From Nemophila menziesii (lineage: Eukaryota > Streptophyta > Magnoliopsida > Boraginales > Hydrophyllaceae): DNA of 64,000 nucleotides. The stretch lies in NCBI GenBank assembly GCA_029959085.1, contig JARWIR010000002.1:41040233-41104232 (forward strand), given 5' to 3'. The position numbers were made by a program, and so were the translations under genes. This document shows positions 22,199 to 33,510 of this stretch, piece after piece (positions within the stretch are counted from its first letter, which is position 1; each line of letters starts with the position of its first letter). A model generated the notes under the pieces. The model was not told the origin of the DNA and did no database searches. It was given only the letters and a program-made list of their open reading frames with translations.

Positions 22199-23714
22199 TT
22201 GATCTGGTAGTGAAAGTTAGATCTACAACGATCTAGAACCATTTTTTGATGTTGTAAGGCTGAGAACTCCGATTTTCCATGGCTGGATCCTTATTACAAA
22301 ATCACAACTCCATTAGATCCATGACAAGAATAAACATAGTCCTCTGAGGTTATGACCCGTATTTTAGCCACCATGAAACACCATTTCTGATTGTTGGGGT
22401 GGGGTGGAGAGAGGGGAGAGTATAGAGAGTGATTTAAGATATGTAGGTGAGAAATATGATATATGTGTATTTATTGTGTGATTTAGTATGTATAGTGAGT
22501 AAAAACATTTGTACGTAAAATGTGTAATGGAAAAAAATGTTATAGTCTTAAATATTATATTTGACCTTTAATAAGAACAATAGGTTGGATGAGGGTGCTT
22601 CAGTCTTGAAGGGAAAGGTTTCAAGGCCCGTTGGGTGAAAATCTCTAGATAAATAAAATTCTTTAAAAACTCGATACGAGTTGATGAAATTTTATAGTTG
22701 TACCATGTCCAGACATCGCTATTCTTGATTGCAACCCAAACTGACAAAATAATCACAAACTAAAATACAAATTAAATAATGATTATAGCTAGGTCGATAT
22801 TCAAATGAGCAAGCACTTATTACCATTTCTTCTAACTTTAGGCTAATACTATATTTTCTTATTAAATTGAGTAAATACCCCTGATGCCCCCTTTACTTTT
22901 TCTTAATCGTTAGCTTACCCCTTATTTTATATAAAGTGCAAATTTACCCCTTATTGTTTCAAAATGTGTTTGCATACCACCTGTGGACGAATTCCGTCTA
23001 TTATCTCTGTTAAGTTAGGGTGCGACGCATGTACGATTATTTAATTATTTTTTATTATTATAAACATTTTAAATCATTTAAAATGATTAAACTTTTATTT
23101 TATTGATAAAAACAAAAATAAATCATCTTTTTCACACTCATATTAGGAAAAAACTAAAAAGAAATCTCTTCTACTGCTGCCACCACCTGAAGCCAAGCTT
23201 GTCCCAGAAGTAAACTGGTGGCCACCCAAAAAAAAAAGTCTCGCTGGAGTTGACCATTGACTACCGAAATTGACCAACATTGACCGTTGAAGTTGACTGA
23301 CAAGCAACCGTGGTTGTGATAAAATACATACTCCCCAGTCCCAAATACAATGTCCACTTAGCTTTTCAAACAGATTAAGAAAACTAATAATTACATACAC
23401 CATTACAGAATTACTCCTCATAAAGTGTCTTAATATTGTAAATATGTATTGGAAGTATAAATTTTAATTTTTTTAATAAGAGTAATATCGAAAATAGTTG
23501 GAAAAAAGTGTCTTGATATTCTAAATGGACAATATTTTTAGGACACCATATTTAGTAAGTGGACATTATTTTTAGGACTGATCGAATAATTGTTTTGTAT
23601 TATTATTTTTTATATAAAGACATTTTAATTGGAAAAATTTAAAATAAAAAAAATTATTTGCTTAGCCTGATTTTTGAATACATTGTATGGAAGGAGAAGC
23701 GCAAGCAATCATAT
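22199..23714. repeat. T1 module, copy C, left part
   Basis: Begins TTGATCTGGTAGTGAAAG directly after the truncated T2-B. It runs through the leader and the MITE to the start of the RNase H fragment (GAAGGAGAAGCGCAAGCAATC), where the LTR at 23715 interrupts it. No gene recognised in the leader. Confidence 0.9.
23332..23590. mobile_element. Stowaway-like MITE remnant, copy C
   Basis: Left end CTCCCCAGTCCCAAATACAA, right end GGACTGATCGAATA; same location as in other modules. Confidence 0.6.
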
Positions 23715-25200
23715 TGATGTCTCCTCATTTGTGATGAATTAATATTTAGATGAGACATCATTTTTAGTGATTTAGGAAGTCATTTAGTCGATTTTCTTGA
23801 GAAATAGTGCACTTTCCTATTTTGAGTCTTGATTTAGTAAACTAATATTTTTAGAGCATATTGGGTTTAATTATTTATTTAGTGTAAAGCTTTAAAGATA
23901 ATTATGGAGATTAATTAGAGTCCAAGTCAAAGACTAAGAGATATGGAAAGAGATAAGAATGGTAATTGGAGATAGAAGGACACAGATTTCAATTAGGAAA
24001 AGGATAAGCTGCCAAATAAATCTGAATTTATGCAGCTATGTTAAAGAACTATTGGTAACTCCAAAACCGAGCCGATTCTGGAAGATCCCTTTCATAGGGA
24101 CGTAGATAATTCCGTGAGTATTCTTTTGAAATCTTATGAAGCAAAAACGGTTCAAGCTACGAATTTGAGTTGGGCTAGGAGTCCATTACTTTCCTTCTCC
24201 TTCAAGAAAACGAATTAGGTCTTCCTAAACACCTATAAATACACCCTTATACCATTGTAAACATGTCCTTGCTCAGTTTCAAGTTTAGGCTTAGTCCTTA
24301 CTTGTATTTTCTTAGTTTTAAATAATAGCTTAGTCCTTATATTTGTTATTAATCCTTAGTATCAAGCTATTCATCCAGGAAGCAAGCTGACCTATAGAGT
24401 AAGACAAGAAGCAAGAAGTTGGAGAGTGACAAACTCCTCTTCTAAATCTCACCTTCTATATATTTAGGGTAATTAGCTATAGATTTATGCTTCACCATAT
24501 TTCTAAGCTTTTATTCTGTAAGTTTTACTTTAAATTGTTGGGTTATTATTTTATCTTTAAATTCATAAATACAATTTGTTATTTTAATTGATTGAGCTTG
24601 GCGTATATTGTTATTATGTGTTTTGACTTATTGTTACAACCTTAGATTTGGCCAATCTTAGGATTATTCTTAGTTATTGACAACACCACATAATCGTCTA
24701 GTTTTGATCTTTTGTCTAACTAGATAGCCATAGAGGTTTGATTTAATCACCAATCATTACTCAGGAATCCCTAGTATTGGAGAGGATGCTCCTAAGCCTA
24801 ATAGAGGCTAGGAAGAAGTTAGAATCCTGGTTAATATATACTACTTAATCTGTGACAGGTTAGAATAACAACTTAGTAAAATAGACTCATATTAGTGACT
24901 CTAATCTATTAGACTCACATCTATAATTATTTATCTGCATTCTTATTTATTATTTCTCATCAGATAGTTAATCATATTATTTTATCTTTTTATATTTTAT
25001 TCTAAAACATATAAATTCATCTACGCTTGTTAAATATAAGTATATCTAACGGATACAATCCCTGCGAACGAACTTGACTTATCATTATAACTTGCAAACG
25101 ATCTGTGATACTTGCAGTGAGTTCCGTGGTTCTCAAGGGTTTGTGCTCTTTATTATTATCTTTATTTATCTATTATTTTATCACACCTTTGCCCTCACCA
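23715..25200 (+). mobile_element. Solo LTR of a Ty3-type element (family 2)
   Basis: 1486 bp, TGATGTCTCC to CTCACCA, flanked on both sides by CATAT (23710-23714 and 25201-25205). The unoccupied site is visible in copy E as CAATCATATACATATTAG, so this is a perfect 5-bp target duplication. No primer site follows, and the downstream sequence is host module, hence a solo LTR. It is nearly identical to the LTR at 31756-33227. A 9-bp hairpin (TGATGTCTC with GAGACATCA at 23752-23760) sits at its 5' end. Confidence 0.9.
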
Positions 25201-25205
25201 CATAT

Positions 25206-25480
25206 ACATATTAGATAGGAAGAGACAAGAACCATAAGAGGGCTTCTCTGACAACCTTGAAATAAGTCAAGGTATCAAGCATGAGTCGGCAGTCAGATGG
25301 AGGCTCGGACCATGCATCACGCAGATCAAGAAGCTGGCAACAGAAGTTGGTCTGGTTTGTTTTAAACATGTTCCGCAATGATTTAATGATCGAGCAGACA
25401 TTCTAGCAAATGAAACCAGGCACAGGGCATCAAGGGAACAAGATTTATTGACAAATGTGGTATGTCAATTTTCCTAACTA
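25206..25480 (+). pseudogene. RNase H-like domain fragment, copy C (first)
   Basis: The domain is split by the LTR insertion: GEAQAI lies before 23715 and the rest after 25200. Here KKLATEVGLVCFKHVPQ and ADILANETRHRA are readable; a deletion removes part of the EEITIFSD strand. Not functional. Confidence 0.6.
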
Positions 25481-25999
25481 GGAATAAGTTAATTTTCGAT
25501 GTAGTTATCTGAAATTTCTTAGGCGTAAAAAAAAATACGTTGGACCTAGAATTATCCCAAAAAAAAGAGAAAATTACTTTTAGAAGCCCAAAAAATCAAA
25601 AATTTCTTTTGAAAGTCCTAACTAATAATCATTCTACAGAGGGCTAAGTTTGATTTTTTTAGTTAGATTTTTTACCCTTATACCGCTACTCAGTTTTTTA
25701 TCGGTACATACCAACAGTTTTAATTTTGGTATAGACCTATATTTATTTGTTCAGAACGTACCAATTTCCTGGTTTTGGCATGTACCAAATGCTACTTATG
25801 TTTGTTTTTACGTTTCAGGGTCCTTATCAGTATTTTTCTAGACTTATGGAGGGTTTTTAGTCATGCCCAAAGTTAATGTCCGGATTTTTTTATAAAAAGG
25901 ATCGAAGATCTTGTCGAGATTCACCCATTCGTATGCACCAAACAAGGTTTTTCCTAAAAATACTACATAAATCTATTCACGATATCTTTTTTCATGATA

Positions 26000-26098
26000 A
26001 AAACGAATTGGTACATTCCAAACACATCACTTTAGTACATTCCAAACACATCAATTTGGTACATTCCAAACACATCAATTTGATATATTCCAAAGAGA
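26000..26098. repeat. 24-bp tandem repeat, copy C (first)
   Basis: Four units of ACATTCCAAACACATCA plus 7 bases; the plus strand reads VHSKHITL/VHSKHINL within a 75-codon frame (25876-26103) of unknown meaning. Confidence 0.8.
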
Positions 26099-26464
26099 TC
26101 TAAATCTAGATCTAAAACAAAACAAATAGAAATCGTTTTACAAAAAACATTGGAATTAAAAAAAACAGAAACCAGAATAAAAAAAATTAAAGCACATCTC
26201 TTTGCACGCGCTTGGACTATTGAAATCGCAAGGGGTGGAGAGGTCTGATTAAAAACAAATCCTAAAAGGTTTTTTTTAGCTTTTTCTTTTTACTACAAGT
26301 AGCAATAGTATTGGTATCGTGGGACTTTTTTGGATTTTTTATTGTTTCTAGTTGGGATTTAATGGATTAATTAAGTGAAAATTTTGTGTTTATTTAGTGT
26401 AGAGGTTTTTATTTGTTTTCAGTTTTACGCTTTCTTTTTGGTTTAGTCTTTCTCCGGATTTTAG

Positions 26465-27256
26465 ATGGATAATCAACGGTTAGAGCTAGGTTTTCCTAGC
26501 AAATTTCAAGTTCAACGCATTGGGATTCGCGTCCCAACTATCCAAGCCGTTAGATTCAAGCCTGATCCTAATTTAATTAATCAATTCGCGAGCTATGGGA
26601 AATTTAATGGTGATACAAATCAAGATCCGGATAGATCTATTCAAAAATTCTTGCAATTCTATGATGCCTACATTAATGAATGTGTTACCCAAGAACAGAT
26701 GTATTATTTAATGTTTCAATTTTTCTTGACCGGGAAAGCAAGTGATTGGTTAGATGATCAACCTCCCGAGCTTGTACCAAATTGGGACAAGCTTCAAGAA
26801 AGATTCCTCGATAAATTTTATCCTACAAGTATGTGAGTGAATGAACTATTGGAGCCTATGAATTTCTTACAAGAGGCCGGAGAGAGTGTTGGCGAAGCAT
26901 GGGCGAGATTTCAAAAGATGTTGGCAAGATGTCCACTACATGGGTACACGCCACAATTACAATTATCCATTTTCTATAATGGACTCAATAGAGAGTCAAG
27001 GCTGAGAGCAGATAATATGGGTCGTGGTAATTATGTCTCTATGGATCCAAAAGAAGCAAAAAGTGGTATGGAAACAATCATTGAGAACAACATGAGTTGG
27101 CCACAAGAACAAACTCCTACCACTAACGAAGAAGAAGAAGCGAGGATTTCAAGCTTGCAAGATCAAATACAACAACTCGCTATAACCGTTAAGGAAAGCA
27201 TCCCAAAGCCACCTCAACAGTTATACCTGCAGGAACAAGCCAGAAAATCACGCTAA
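26465..27256 (+). pseudogene. gag of element 2, with one in-frame stop
   Basis: Capsid-precursor gene: VQRIGIRVPTI, VRFKPDPN, a helical core with DRSIQKFLQFYDAY, YLMFQFFLTGKASDWLDDQP, FLDKFYP, then GESVGEAWARFQKMLARCP and LHGYTPQLQLSIFYNGLNR, ending in a Gln-rich coiled region. The reading frame is continuous across 264 codons apart from one TGA at 26834-26836 directly after FYPTSM. The start is ATG at 26465 after TTTTAG. After 27256 the frame shifts. Either a single nonsense mutation or, less likely, a leaky stop. Related to the gag at 14210. Confidence 0.85.
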
Positions 27257-27371
27257 TCATCCACCGGGCTGCAATATACATAATGTAAGTCAAGCTCAAT
27301 CACGTCCTCAAGAAGAAATCACTGAGTTAAAAGAGACTATTAGTCAATTCATTAACTTCTCGAAGGATAAT

Positions 27372-27947
27372 ATGAGCAGACTTGAATCAAAGATCGATGC
27401 ATTAGTAGTGCAAAGCCTGCAACAACAGAATCAAGATTTGAAACAACATAATCAACTTTTAGAGAAGAATGTATTGCGGCTCACTACAATCATAGAACAA
27501 ATGCAAAGTCAACTCCTACAATTGACCCAAGATACATTATCTAACATGAAGAAGATCCAATACGTTGACGAAAAGGTTAGGACTATTAGTCTTCAAGCTA
27601 AAAAGATCAAGGAATCGCCACCATCTTCCTCAAAAGGGGATGTCCTATCAAACAAGTCAAACGTAACTCGGATGAACTTAGATGAGATAATTGTTGAAGA
27701 TTGGGTTGAAGAAGTTGAACACGATGAAAGTAAGAAGCCAAGAGTGATTGATGAACCAATAATTGAAGAGAGAAGTAGAGCAAGACAACCACCCATACAT
27801 TGCCACTATCTCGCTTATCCAAAGGAGCAACAACAGAAGTGTATAGAGGCGTTAAAACAAGTTAAAATTAACGTCCATTTACTCGAAGCTATGGGAAGAA
27901 GGCGAAACTATGATCGATTCTTTATGGAGGCACTCTCCAATAAATAA
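27372..27947 (+). CDS. Gag C-terminal/linker protein of element 2
   Basis: A 191-codon open frame, in a different frame from gag. The first half is a predicted coiled coil rich in Gln and Leu (SRLESKIDALVVQ, LLEKNVLRL); then a Ser/Lys segment, an acidic stretch (EEVEHDESKK), and a basic end (MGRRRNYDRFFMEAL). In related elements a similar region lies between gag core and protease, with conserved wording like YPKEQ and LLEAM. No zinc knuckle is visible. It is retrotransposon-encoded, probably part of the original gag-pro reading frame. Confidence 0.65.
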   Translation: MSRLESKIDALVVQSLQQQNQDLKQHNQLLEKNVLRLTTIIEQMQSQLLQLTQDTLSNMKKIQYVDEKVRTISLQAKKIKESPPSSSKGDVLSNKSNVTRMNLDEIIVEDWVEEVEHDESKKPRVIDEPIIEERSRARQPPIHCHYLAYPKEQQQKCIEALKQVKINVHLLEAMGRRRNYDRFFMEALSNK

Positions 27948-27968
27948 AGGTTCACAAGATCCAAATCT

Positions 27969-28712
27969 TTGACACTCAATGAAGGGATATCAGCACAATT
28001 TCAACAAAGATTACCACCGAAGCTTAAAGATCCTGGAGGTTTCAACCTCCCAATCAAAATAGGTGGAATATTTCATGGAAAAGCCATGTGTGATTTAGGG
28101 GAAAGTGTGAATATCATGCCCAAAAGTATATTCAAGAAGATTGGTATGAGTGATGCAATACCGACATCCGTAATCTTACAACTTGCGGATCAATCAACAA
28201 CAAAGCCGTGGGGAGTAATTGAGGATGTACTCGTCCAAGTAGGTAACCTTGTTATTCCCGCGGACTTTATTATTCTTGACTATAAAGCAGATAAGAACGT
28301 CTCATTCATTCTTGGGCGTCCATTCCTAGCCACCAGCGATACTATAGTGAATGTGAATGAAGGAACCGTGACTCTCCGTATTGAAAATAACTCTGAAACA
28401 TTCTATGTTTCGGGGAAGAAGAAAAAGAAAAATGAGTCAAAAGAACTATATCCAATCAGAGTTGTAACCAAGAAGCCAGAACCTGTAAGCCCCCAAGAAA
28501 CAATGGAGAAAAAGATTGAGTTTGGGGTAGGAGACGAGGTGGCATGGAAACCTCCCAATCCTAAACATAACAGTTCTTGGAAGGGGCAATATGTTATCAC
28601 GCAAATCATCTCAGAAGGAGTGGTCGAAATAAAAGCTATCGAAGATTGCAAGCTCAGATTGGTAAGTGTTAATCATCTCACTCACTGCTGGGGAGGCTAT
28701 AAAAAGAAATAA
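27969..28712 (+). CDS. Aspartic protease joined to an integrase-tail-like domain (element 2)
   Basis: A 247-codon open frame. Residues 15-35 read LPPKLKDPGGFNLPIKI; residues near 40-55 hold the active-site region CDLGESVNIMPKSIF, where the usual D-L-G-A-S of this group is D-L-G-E-S. KPWGVIEDVLVQV and SFILGRPFLAT complete the retropepsin fold. From about residue 175 it changes to FGVGDEVAWKPPNPKH, then SWKGQYVI, EGVVEI and VNHLTHCWGG, which looks like the tail after the integrase core of Athila-type elements (W-x-GP-F, GAVEI, VNG-x-RLKHY). The whole polymerase region between is missing. An Asp-to-other change in the protease would abolish activity, but Asp is kept here. Confidence 0.75.
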   Translation: MTLNEGISAQFQQRLPPKLKDPGGFNLPIKIGGIFHGKAMCDLGESVNIMPKSIFKKIGMSDAIPTSVILQLADQSTTKPWGVIEDVLVQVGNLVIPADFIILDYKADKNVSFILGRPFLATSDTIVNVNEGTVTLRIENNSETFYVSGKKKKKNESKELYPIRVVTKKPEPVSPQETMEKKIEFGVGDEVAWKPPNPKHNSSWKGQYVITQIISEGVVEIKAIEDCKLRLVSVNHLTHCWGGYKKK

Positions 28713-31700
28713 CCGAGGCAACTCGTCTAACTTTGAAAGACGTAAAACAAAAGTGCCTTTGGGAGACATTCCATAGTAGTTTTTTTTTTAAGTTTTTAGT
28801 TTATTTTAGATTAGTTGTTTTTAGTTGATATTGCGTATTTGAGAAAGGTATTATTGTTTTTGGATGTTAGGTATTAAAGAAATCGAGTTTGGGAAGCGAA
28901 AACAAATTTTTTTTGGAAAATTCAGATCATACCTCCGGTATACCGCGCAACCCCGCTGAAAAAAAAATAAAAAATTCTAGACACAATCTGAGAAAACTTC
29001 GGCAAGTGATATCTTTGCGCTCGAATGTCGGAATCAGGTTATATTTGAGCCTAAACTGCATAACTTTTTGAGATCTAGCTATTGTGGAGATTTTCGTTCT
29101 CGACCGGTATGCCGGCCAGAAAACCCGTAATACGGGTAGGTGACTCGGTTTTTAAGCCGTGAGGTAAAATTTCAAAAGCTAGAACTCCGGTATACCAGGC
29201 CCCATGGCCGGTATACCACCCGACAACGCTAGAGAGTAAATTTTCGTGTTTTTTGGGTTATAAGGGAGAAGAGGTTGCTCTATTACGATTTTTTTCAATC
29301 CTTACGCTTCTCCTTCTTCCCCAAACCTCTCCCAACTCCATTAAAGCTTCAACAAACCTTCACCCAACATCAAAACACTACCAAATCACGATGAATTCTC
29401 ATCCAAATCATTCCCTACATCATTAAAAAGAAGATTCAATCACCAAAATCATATCAAAACACCTAGAAACCAAGAATCAAAGCCATAAATTTCAAAATCT
29501 TTTTCTAAAAATCCTTAAACCCACATCAGCAAACCGTGATTCAATCATACGCACATGGAGATTTGTCATCCTAACACCTTTCCTAATCTAATTAAAGCTT
29601 GTTCCACCTATGATCAAGAGTTACGAATTTCAAGAGTGTTCAAAGCTTTGTGTTGGGGGTCAAAAGAGATGATGAAGAGATGATAGAGATATTACCAAGT
29701 GTTAAGGGATATGGAGAATCAAAGCAAGGTATTGGGTAAGATGAAGAAGATTTCAATTGAGATAGGTACTAGTTCGGGAATAATTACAAGGTAAATCAGA
29801 TCAAGAGAATAGAGGAAAGCTAGTTGTGGTGAATTCAAAGACCAAAAAGGTTTAAACTTTCATAAGGAAGACACTACAACCTCTACAATCGATAGTCCTT
29901 TAACTAACATGAACAAAAGATTCTGGGACGCTAGTAGCTGTGTTCAAAACATATTCCTGGATAAGCACTGTCACATGAGAATGTATTCGTAAGCAAAGTT
30001 GGAAGAAGATAAACAAGAGATTTCTAGAGTGTGATTGATCGGGATGGAGCATAAGAAGATATCAGGGAAGGCGAAATTGGTGATACATAGAAATTTACAT
30101 ACATGGAAAGCACTGCACCCTACTCCGGGTACTGATCAGGCGAGGTAAATAGCCTCGAAGAGTATGTTTTCTTTCTTCCTAACCTTTTCTATATGTGCAA
30201 TATCTGTAAAATTTTAATTTTCTTTTATTTTATTTTCGAGTCTTTTCGAGTCGTGGGGACACGACTCATTTTTGAGTTGGGTGTGTGGGGATTCATTGTC
30301 TCTCATCTCCATTTTGTATGTTTTTTAGGTTTTTTAGGTAAAATTTAATTTTTTATGAGAAGGATTAGATGTATGTAGAGTGTGTTTAATAGCTTGAAAG
30401 CATAAGCTCAGTAAGCTAATGATAGGAAGTAGTATGTTTATGAGCTGCTTTATTTTGTATGCTTTGAGTATTTGCAGGAAAACACACATTGATAGTAAAA
30501 AAATGATTAGTAAGCAATGCGATAGAAAGTATGTTCGATCTCAGGGAGCCTTGAGTGGTTTGTAGGCCGTGAGATCCAAGCTAGTTGACAAACCCATCTG
30601 ATGAAAGTGCTAAAGGTAAGAAAATAACGAAATTACATGGTGTAGAAAATGATTAAGGAAGTTCTTTCATATTGAAGCCACTTGAAGCCTTTTTATACCT
30701 TATCACCTTGTTATTTGATTTAATATTTTATATCCTTCTCAGCCCCTTCTAGACTTTCTAAAGCCTTTTTATTTAGCCACATTACAGGCCATATCCATTT
30801 AGATTTTAGGACTTTTCCATATGACCCGCACTCGAATCGCGATGCATAGACAATTGTTTTACAGCTTGAGTTTGGGGTGGTTGCTCCACCATTATGGGAA
30901 TTGCTATTGGGTTGGGATTTTTGAGCTTATTAATTGTGTTATGTTATTATATTAATGATGATTCACAAGTTTATATTGTAACCTTTGCGGGGTAATAGTG
31001 AATGAAAAAGAAGCTACGAGCTAAATTTGGCAACAAGGGCATAAAAAGAAAAGAAAAAATATATATATGAAAAAATAGTGTGATATCTCAACATTAAAAA
31101 GAGAGTCATAGCTGTAATGATCTGAAAAGAAAATATATATTTGGACCGGCAAAGTGGAATTTTTATGTGAACATATAATGCTTTAATTGGGTTATTGGGG
31201 ATGCTACTTTGTGCATCAAGGATTCATTGGGTTGAGTGAGAAACGTTTTTTGAGAGTAACTCAAGCTCTAGGGCGATTCGTTGATGGCTAGTGAGGAGTG
31301 AGCCAAAAGCTCCCTCTAAATTATCCAAAAATACTTATCAACCGTCCCTAAGCCTAAATTACAACCTTAAAGACCTTTTGATTCTTTGTTATGTAATTGA
31401 GAAGTGATTGAGCCAATAGAGAGTAGTTAGGGGTGGATCTTTGGATACTAGTGAGGTTCGATGAACAATCTATAGAATCCTTGGTGAACTGAGTAAATTT
31501 ATTCTCCTTCTTACATTGCGAAGCTAATCTAATCTTAAATTCAAAACGTGTTGACTGTGGATATGAGAAGTGTACATGTATGTAGTTAGTAGATATTATT
31601 ACATGAAATTTTCTGAGTAGTTTCTTTGAGTCTATTCTCCATACTCTGCTATCTTTCTTCCCTTTGTGCTTAATTGACCTAGGTGTGTATTTAGAGACTT

Positions 31701-31742
31701 CCCTTTGTTTTTATCTTTATTGTATCGGGACGATACAACTTT
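28713..31742 (+). other. Long non-coding 3' region of element 2
   Basis: No open frame longer than about 60 codons. Notable are four CCGGTAT(A/G)CC palindromes between 28935 and 29217. The last 450 bases are related to 45621-46041, which confirms they belong to the retrotransposon 3' region. Long 3' regions of this kind are known in non-autonomous and Athila-type elements. Confidence 0.65.
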
Positions 31743-31755
31743 GAGTTGGGGGTCT
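31743..31755 (+). promoter_or_regulatory. Polypurine tract of element 2
   Basis: GAGTTGGGGGTCT directly precedes the 3' LTR; primer for plus-strand synthesis in the family. Element 3 has GAGTTGGCGGGTAT in the same position at 46028. Confidence 0.7.
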
Positions 31756-33227
31756 TGATGTCTCCTCATTTGTGATGAATTAATATTAAGATGAGACATC
31801 ATTTTTAGTGATTTAGGAAGTCATTTAGTCGATTTTCTTGAGAAATAGTGCACTTTCCTATTTTGAGTCTTGATTTAGTAAAATAATATTTTTAGAGCAT
31901 ATTAGGTTTAATTATTTATTTAGTGTGAAGTTTTAAAGATAATTATGGAGATTAATTAGAGTCCAAGTCAAAGACTAAAAGATATGGAAAGAGATAAGCA
32001 TGGTAATTGGAGATAGAAGAAAACAGAGTTCAATTAGGAAAAGGAAAAGCTGCCAAATAAATCTGAAATTCTGCAGCTACGTTAAAGAACTGATGATAAC
32101 TCCAAAACCGAGCCGATTCTGGAAGATCCCTTTTCAGGGACGTAGATAATTGGTAAACACAAGTCAGCAGTAATTATCCTTATCTACCTACGAATTTGAG
32201 TTGGGCTAGGAGTCTAAAACTTTCCTTATCCTTCAAGAAAACGAATTAGGTCTTCCTAAACACTTATAAATACACCCTTATACCATTGTAAACATGTCCT
32301 TTCTCAGTTTCAAGCTTAGGCTTAGTCCTTACTTGTATTTTCTTAGTTTTAAATAATAGCTTAGTCCTTATATTTATTATTAATCCTTAGTATCAAGCTA
32401 TTCATCCAAGAAGCAAGCTGACCTATAGAGGAAGACAAGAAGCAAGAAGTTGGAGAGTGACAAACTCCTCTTCTATGTCTCAGCTTCTCTATATTTAGGG
32501 TAATTAGCTATAGATTTATGCTTCACCATATTTCTTAGCTTTTATTTTGTAAGTTTTACTTTTAATTGTTGGGTTATTATTTTGTCTTTAAATTCATAAA
32601 TAAAATTGGTTATTTTAATTGATTGAGCTTGGCGTATATTGTTATTATGTTTTTGGACTTATTGTTACAACCTTAGAATTGGCCAATCTTAGGATTATTC
32701 TTAGTTATTGACAACACCACATAATCGTCTAGTTTTGATCTTTTGCCTAACTAGATAGCCATAGAGGTTTGATTTAATCACCAATCATTACTCAGGAATC
32801 CCTAGTAGTGGAAAGGTTGCTCCTAAGCCTAATAGAGGCTAGGTAGAAGTTAGAATCCTGGTTAATATATAATTCTTAATCTGTGACAGGTTAGAATAAC
32901 AACTTAGTAAAATAGACTCATATTAGTGACCCTAATCTAATAGACTTACATCCAAATTTATTTAGCTGCATTCTTATATTATTTCTCATCAGATAGTTAA
33001 TCATATTATTTTATCTTTTTATATTTTATTCTAAAACATATAAACTCATCTACGCTTGTTAAATATTAGTAGATCTAACAGATACAATCCCTGCGAACGA
33101 ACTTGACTTATCATTAAACTTGAAAATGATCTGTGATACTTGCAGTGAGTTCCGTGGTTCTCAAGGGTGTGTGCTCTTTATTATTATCTTTATTTATCTA
33201 TTATTTTATCACACCTTTGCCCCACCA
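31756..33227 (+). repeat. 3' LTR of element 2
   Basis: 1472 bp, TGATGTCTCC to CCCCACCA, near-identical to the solo LTR at 23715-25200 with scattered changes and a few indels. Terminal hairpin: 31756-31764 with 31793-31801. Followed by CATAT. Confidence 0.9.
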
Positions 33228-33232
33228 CATAT

Positions 33233-33510
33233 ACATATTAGATAGGAAGAGACAAGAACCATAAGAGGGCTTCTCTGACAACCTTGAAATAATTCAAGGT
33301 ATCAAGCATGAGTCGGCAGTCAGATGGAGGCTCGGACCATGGATCACGCAGATCAAGAAGCTGGCAACAGAAGTTGGTCTGGTTTGTTTTGAACATATTC
33401 CGCACTGGTTTAATGGTCGAGAAGACATTTTTAGCAAAAGAAACCTGGCACAGGGCATCAAGGGAACAAGATTTATTGACAAATGTGGTATGTCAATTTT
33501 TCTAACTAGG
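33233..33510 (+). pseudogene. RNase H-like domain fragment, copy C (second)
   Basis: Second copy of the post-LTR fragment, with the same deletion as the first (missing the IT IFSD part) and readable KKLATEVGLVCFEHIPHW and ASREQDLLTNVVCQF. It confirms that the duplication included this segment after the LTR inserted. Confidence 0.6.

Larger units (their letters stand above)
25201..26388. repeat. T1-C middle part, first copy of the post-LTR flank
   Basis: Same sequence as 33228-34409: RNase H fragment, palindrome cluster (25705-25790), 24-bp repeat, then the GGTCTGAT deletion join and AATGGATTAATTAAGTG. At 26388/26389 it passes abruptly into retrotransposon internal sequence, whereas the second copy continues as GAGTATTGTAAATAT. 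Confidence 0.85.
26389..33227 (+). mobile_element. Partial non-autonomous Ty3-type retrotransposon (element 2)
   Basis: Internal region from just before gag to a complete 3' LTR. It has gag, a linker, an aspartic protease followed immediately by an integrase-tail-like peptide, about 3 kb of non-coding 3' region, a polypurine tract and the LTR. No reverse transcriptase, RNase H or integrase core is present. The 5' LTR and primer site are not attached; their place is taken by host module sequence. CATAT follows the LTR at 33228-33232, matching the target duplication of the solo LTR at 23715. Confidence 0.85.

Noticed and set aside
28403..28651. 82-codon minus-strand frame with a phenylalanine run
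   Set aside because: Antisense of the lysine-rich part of the element 2 protease frame.
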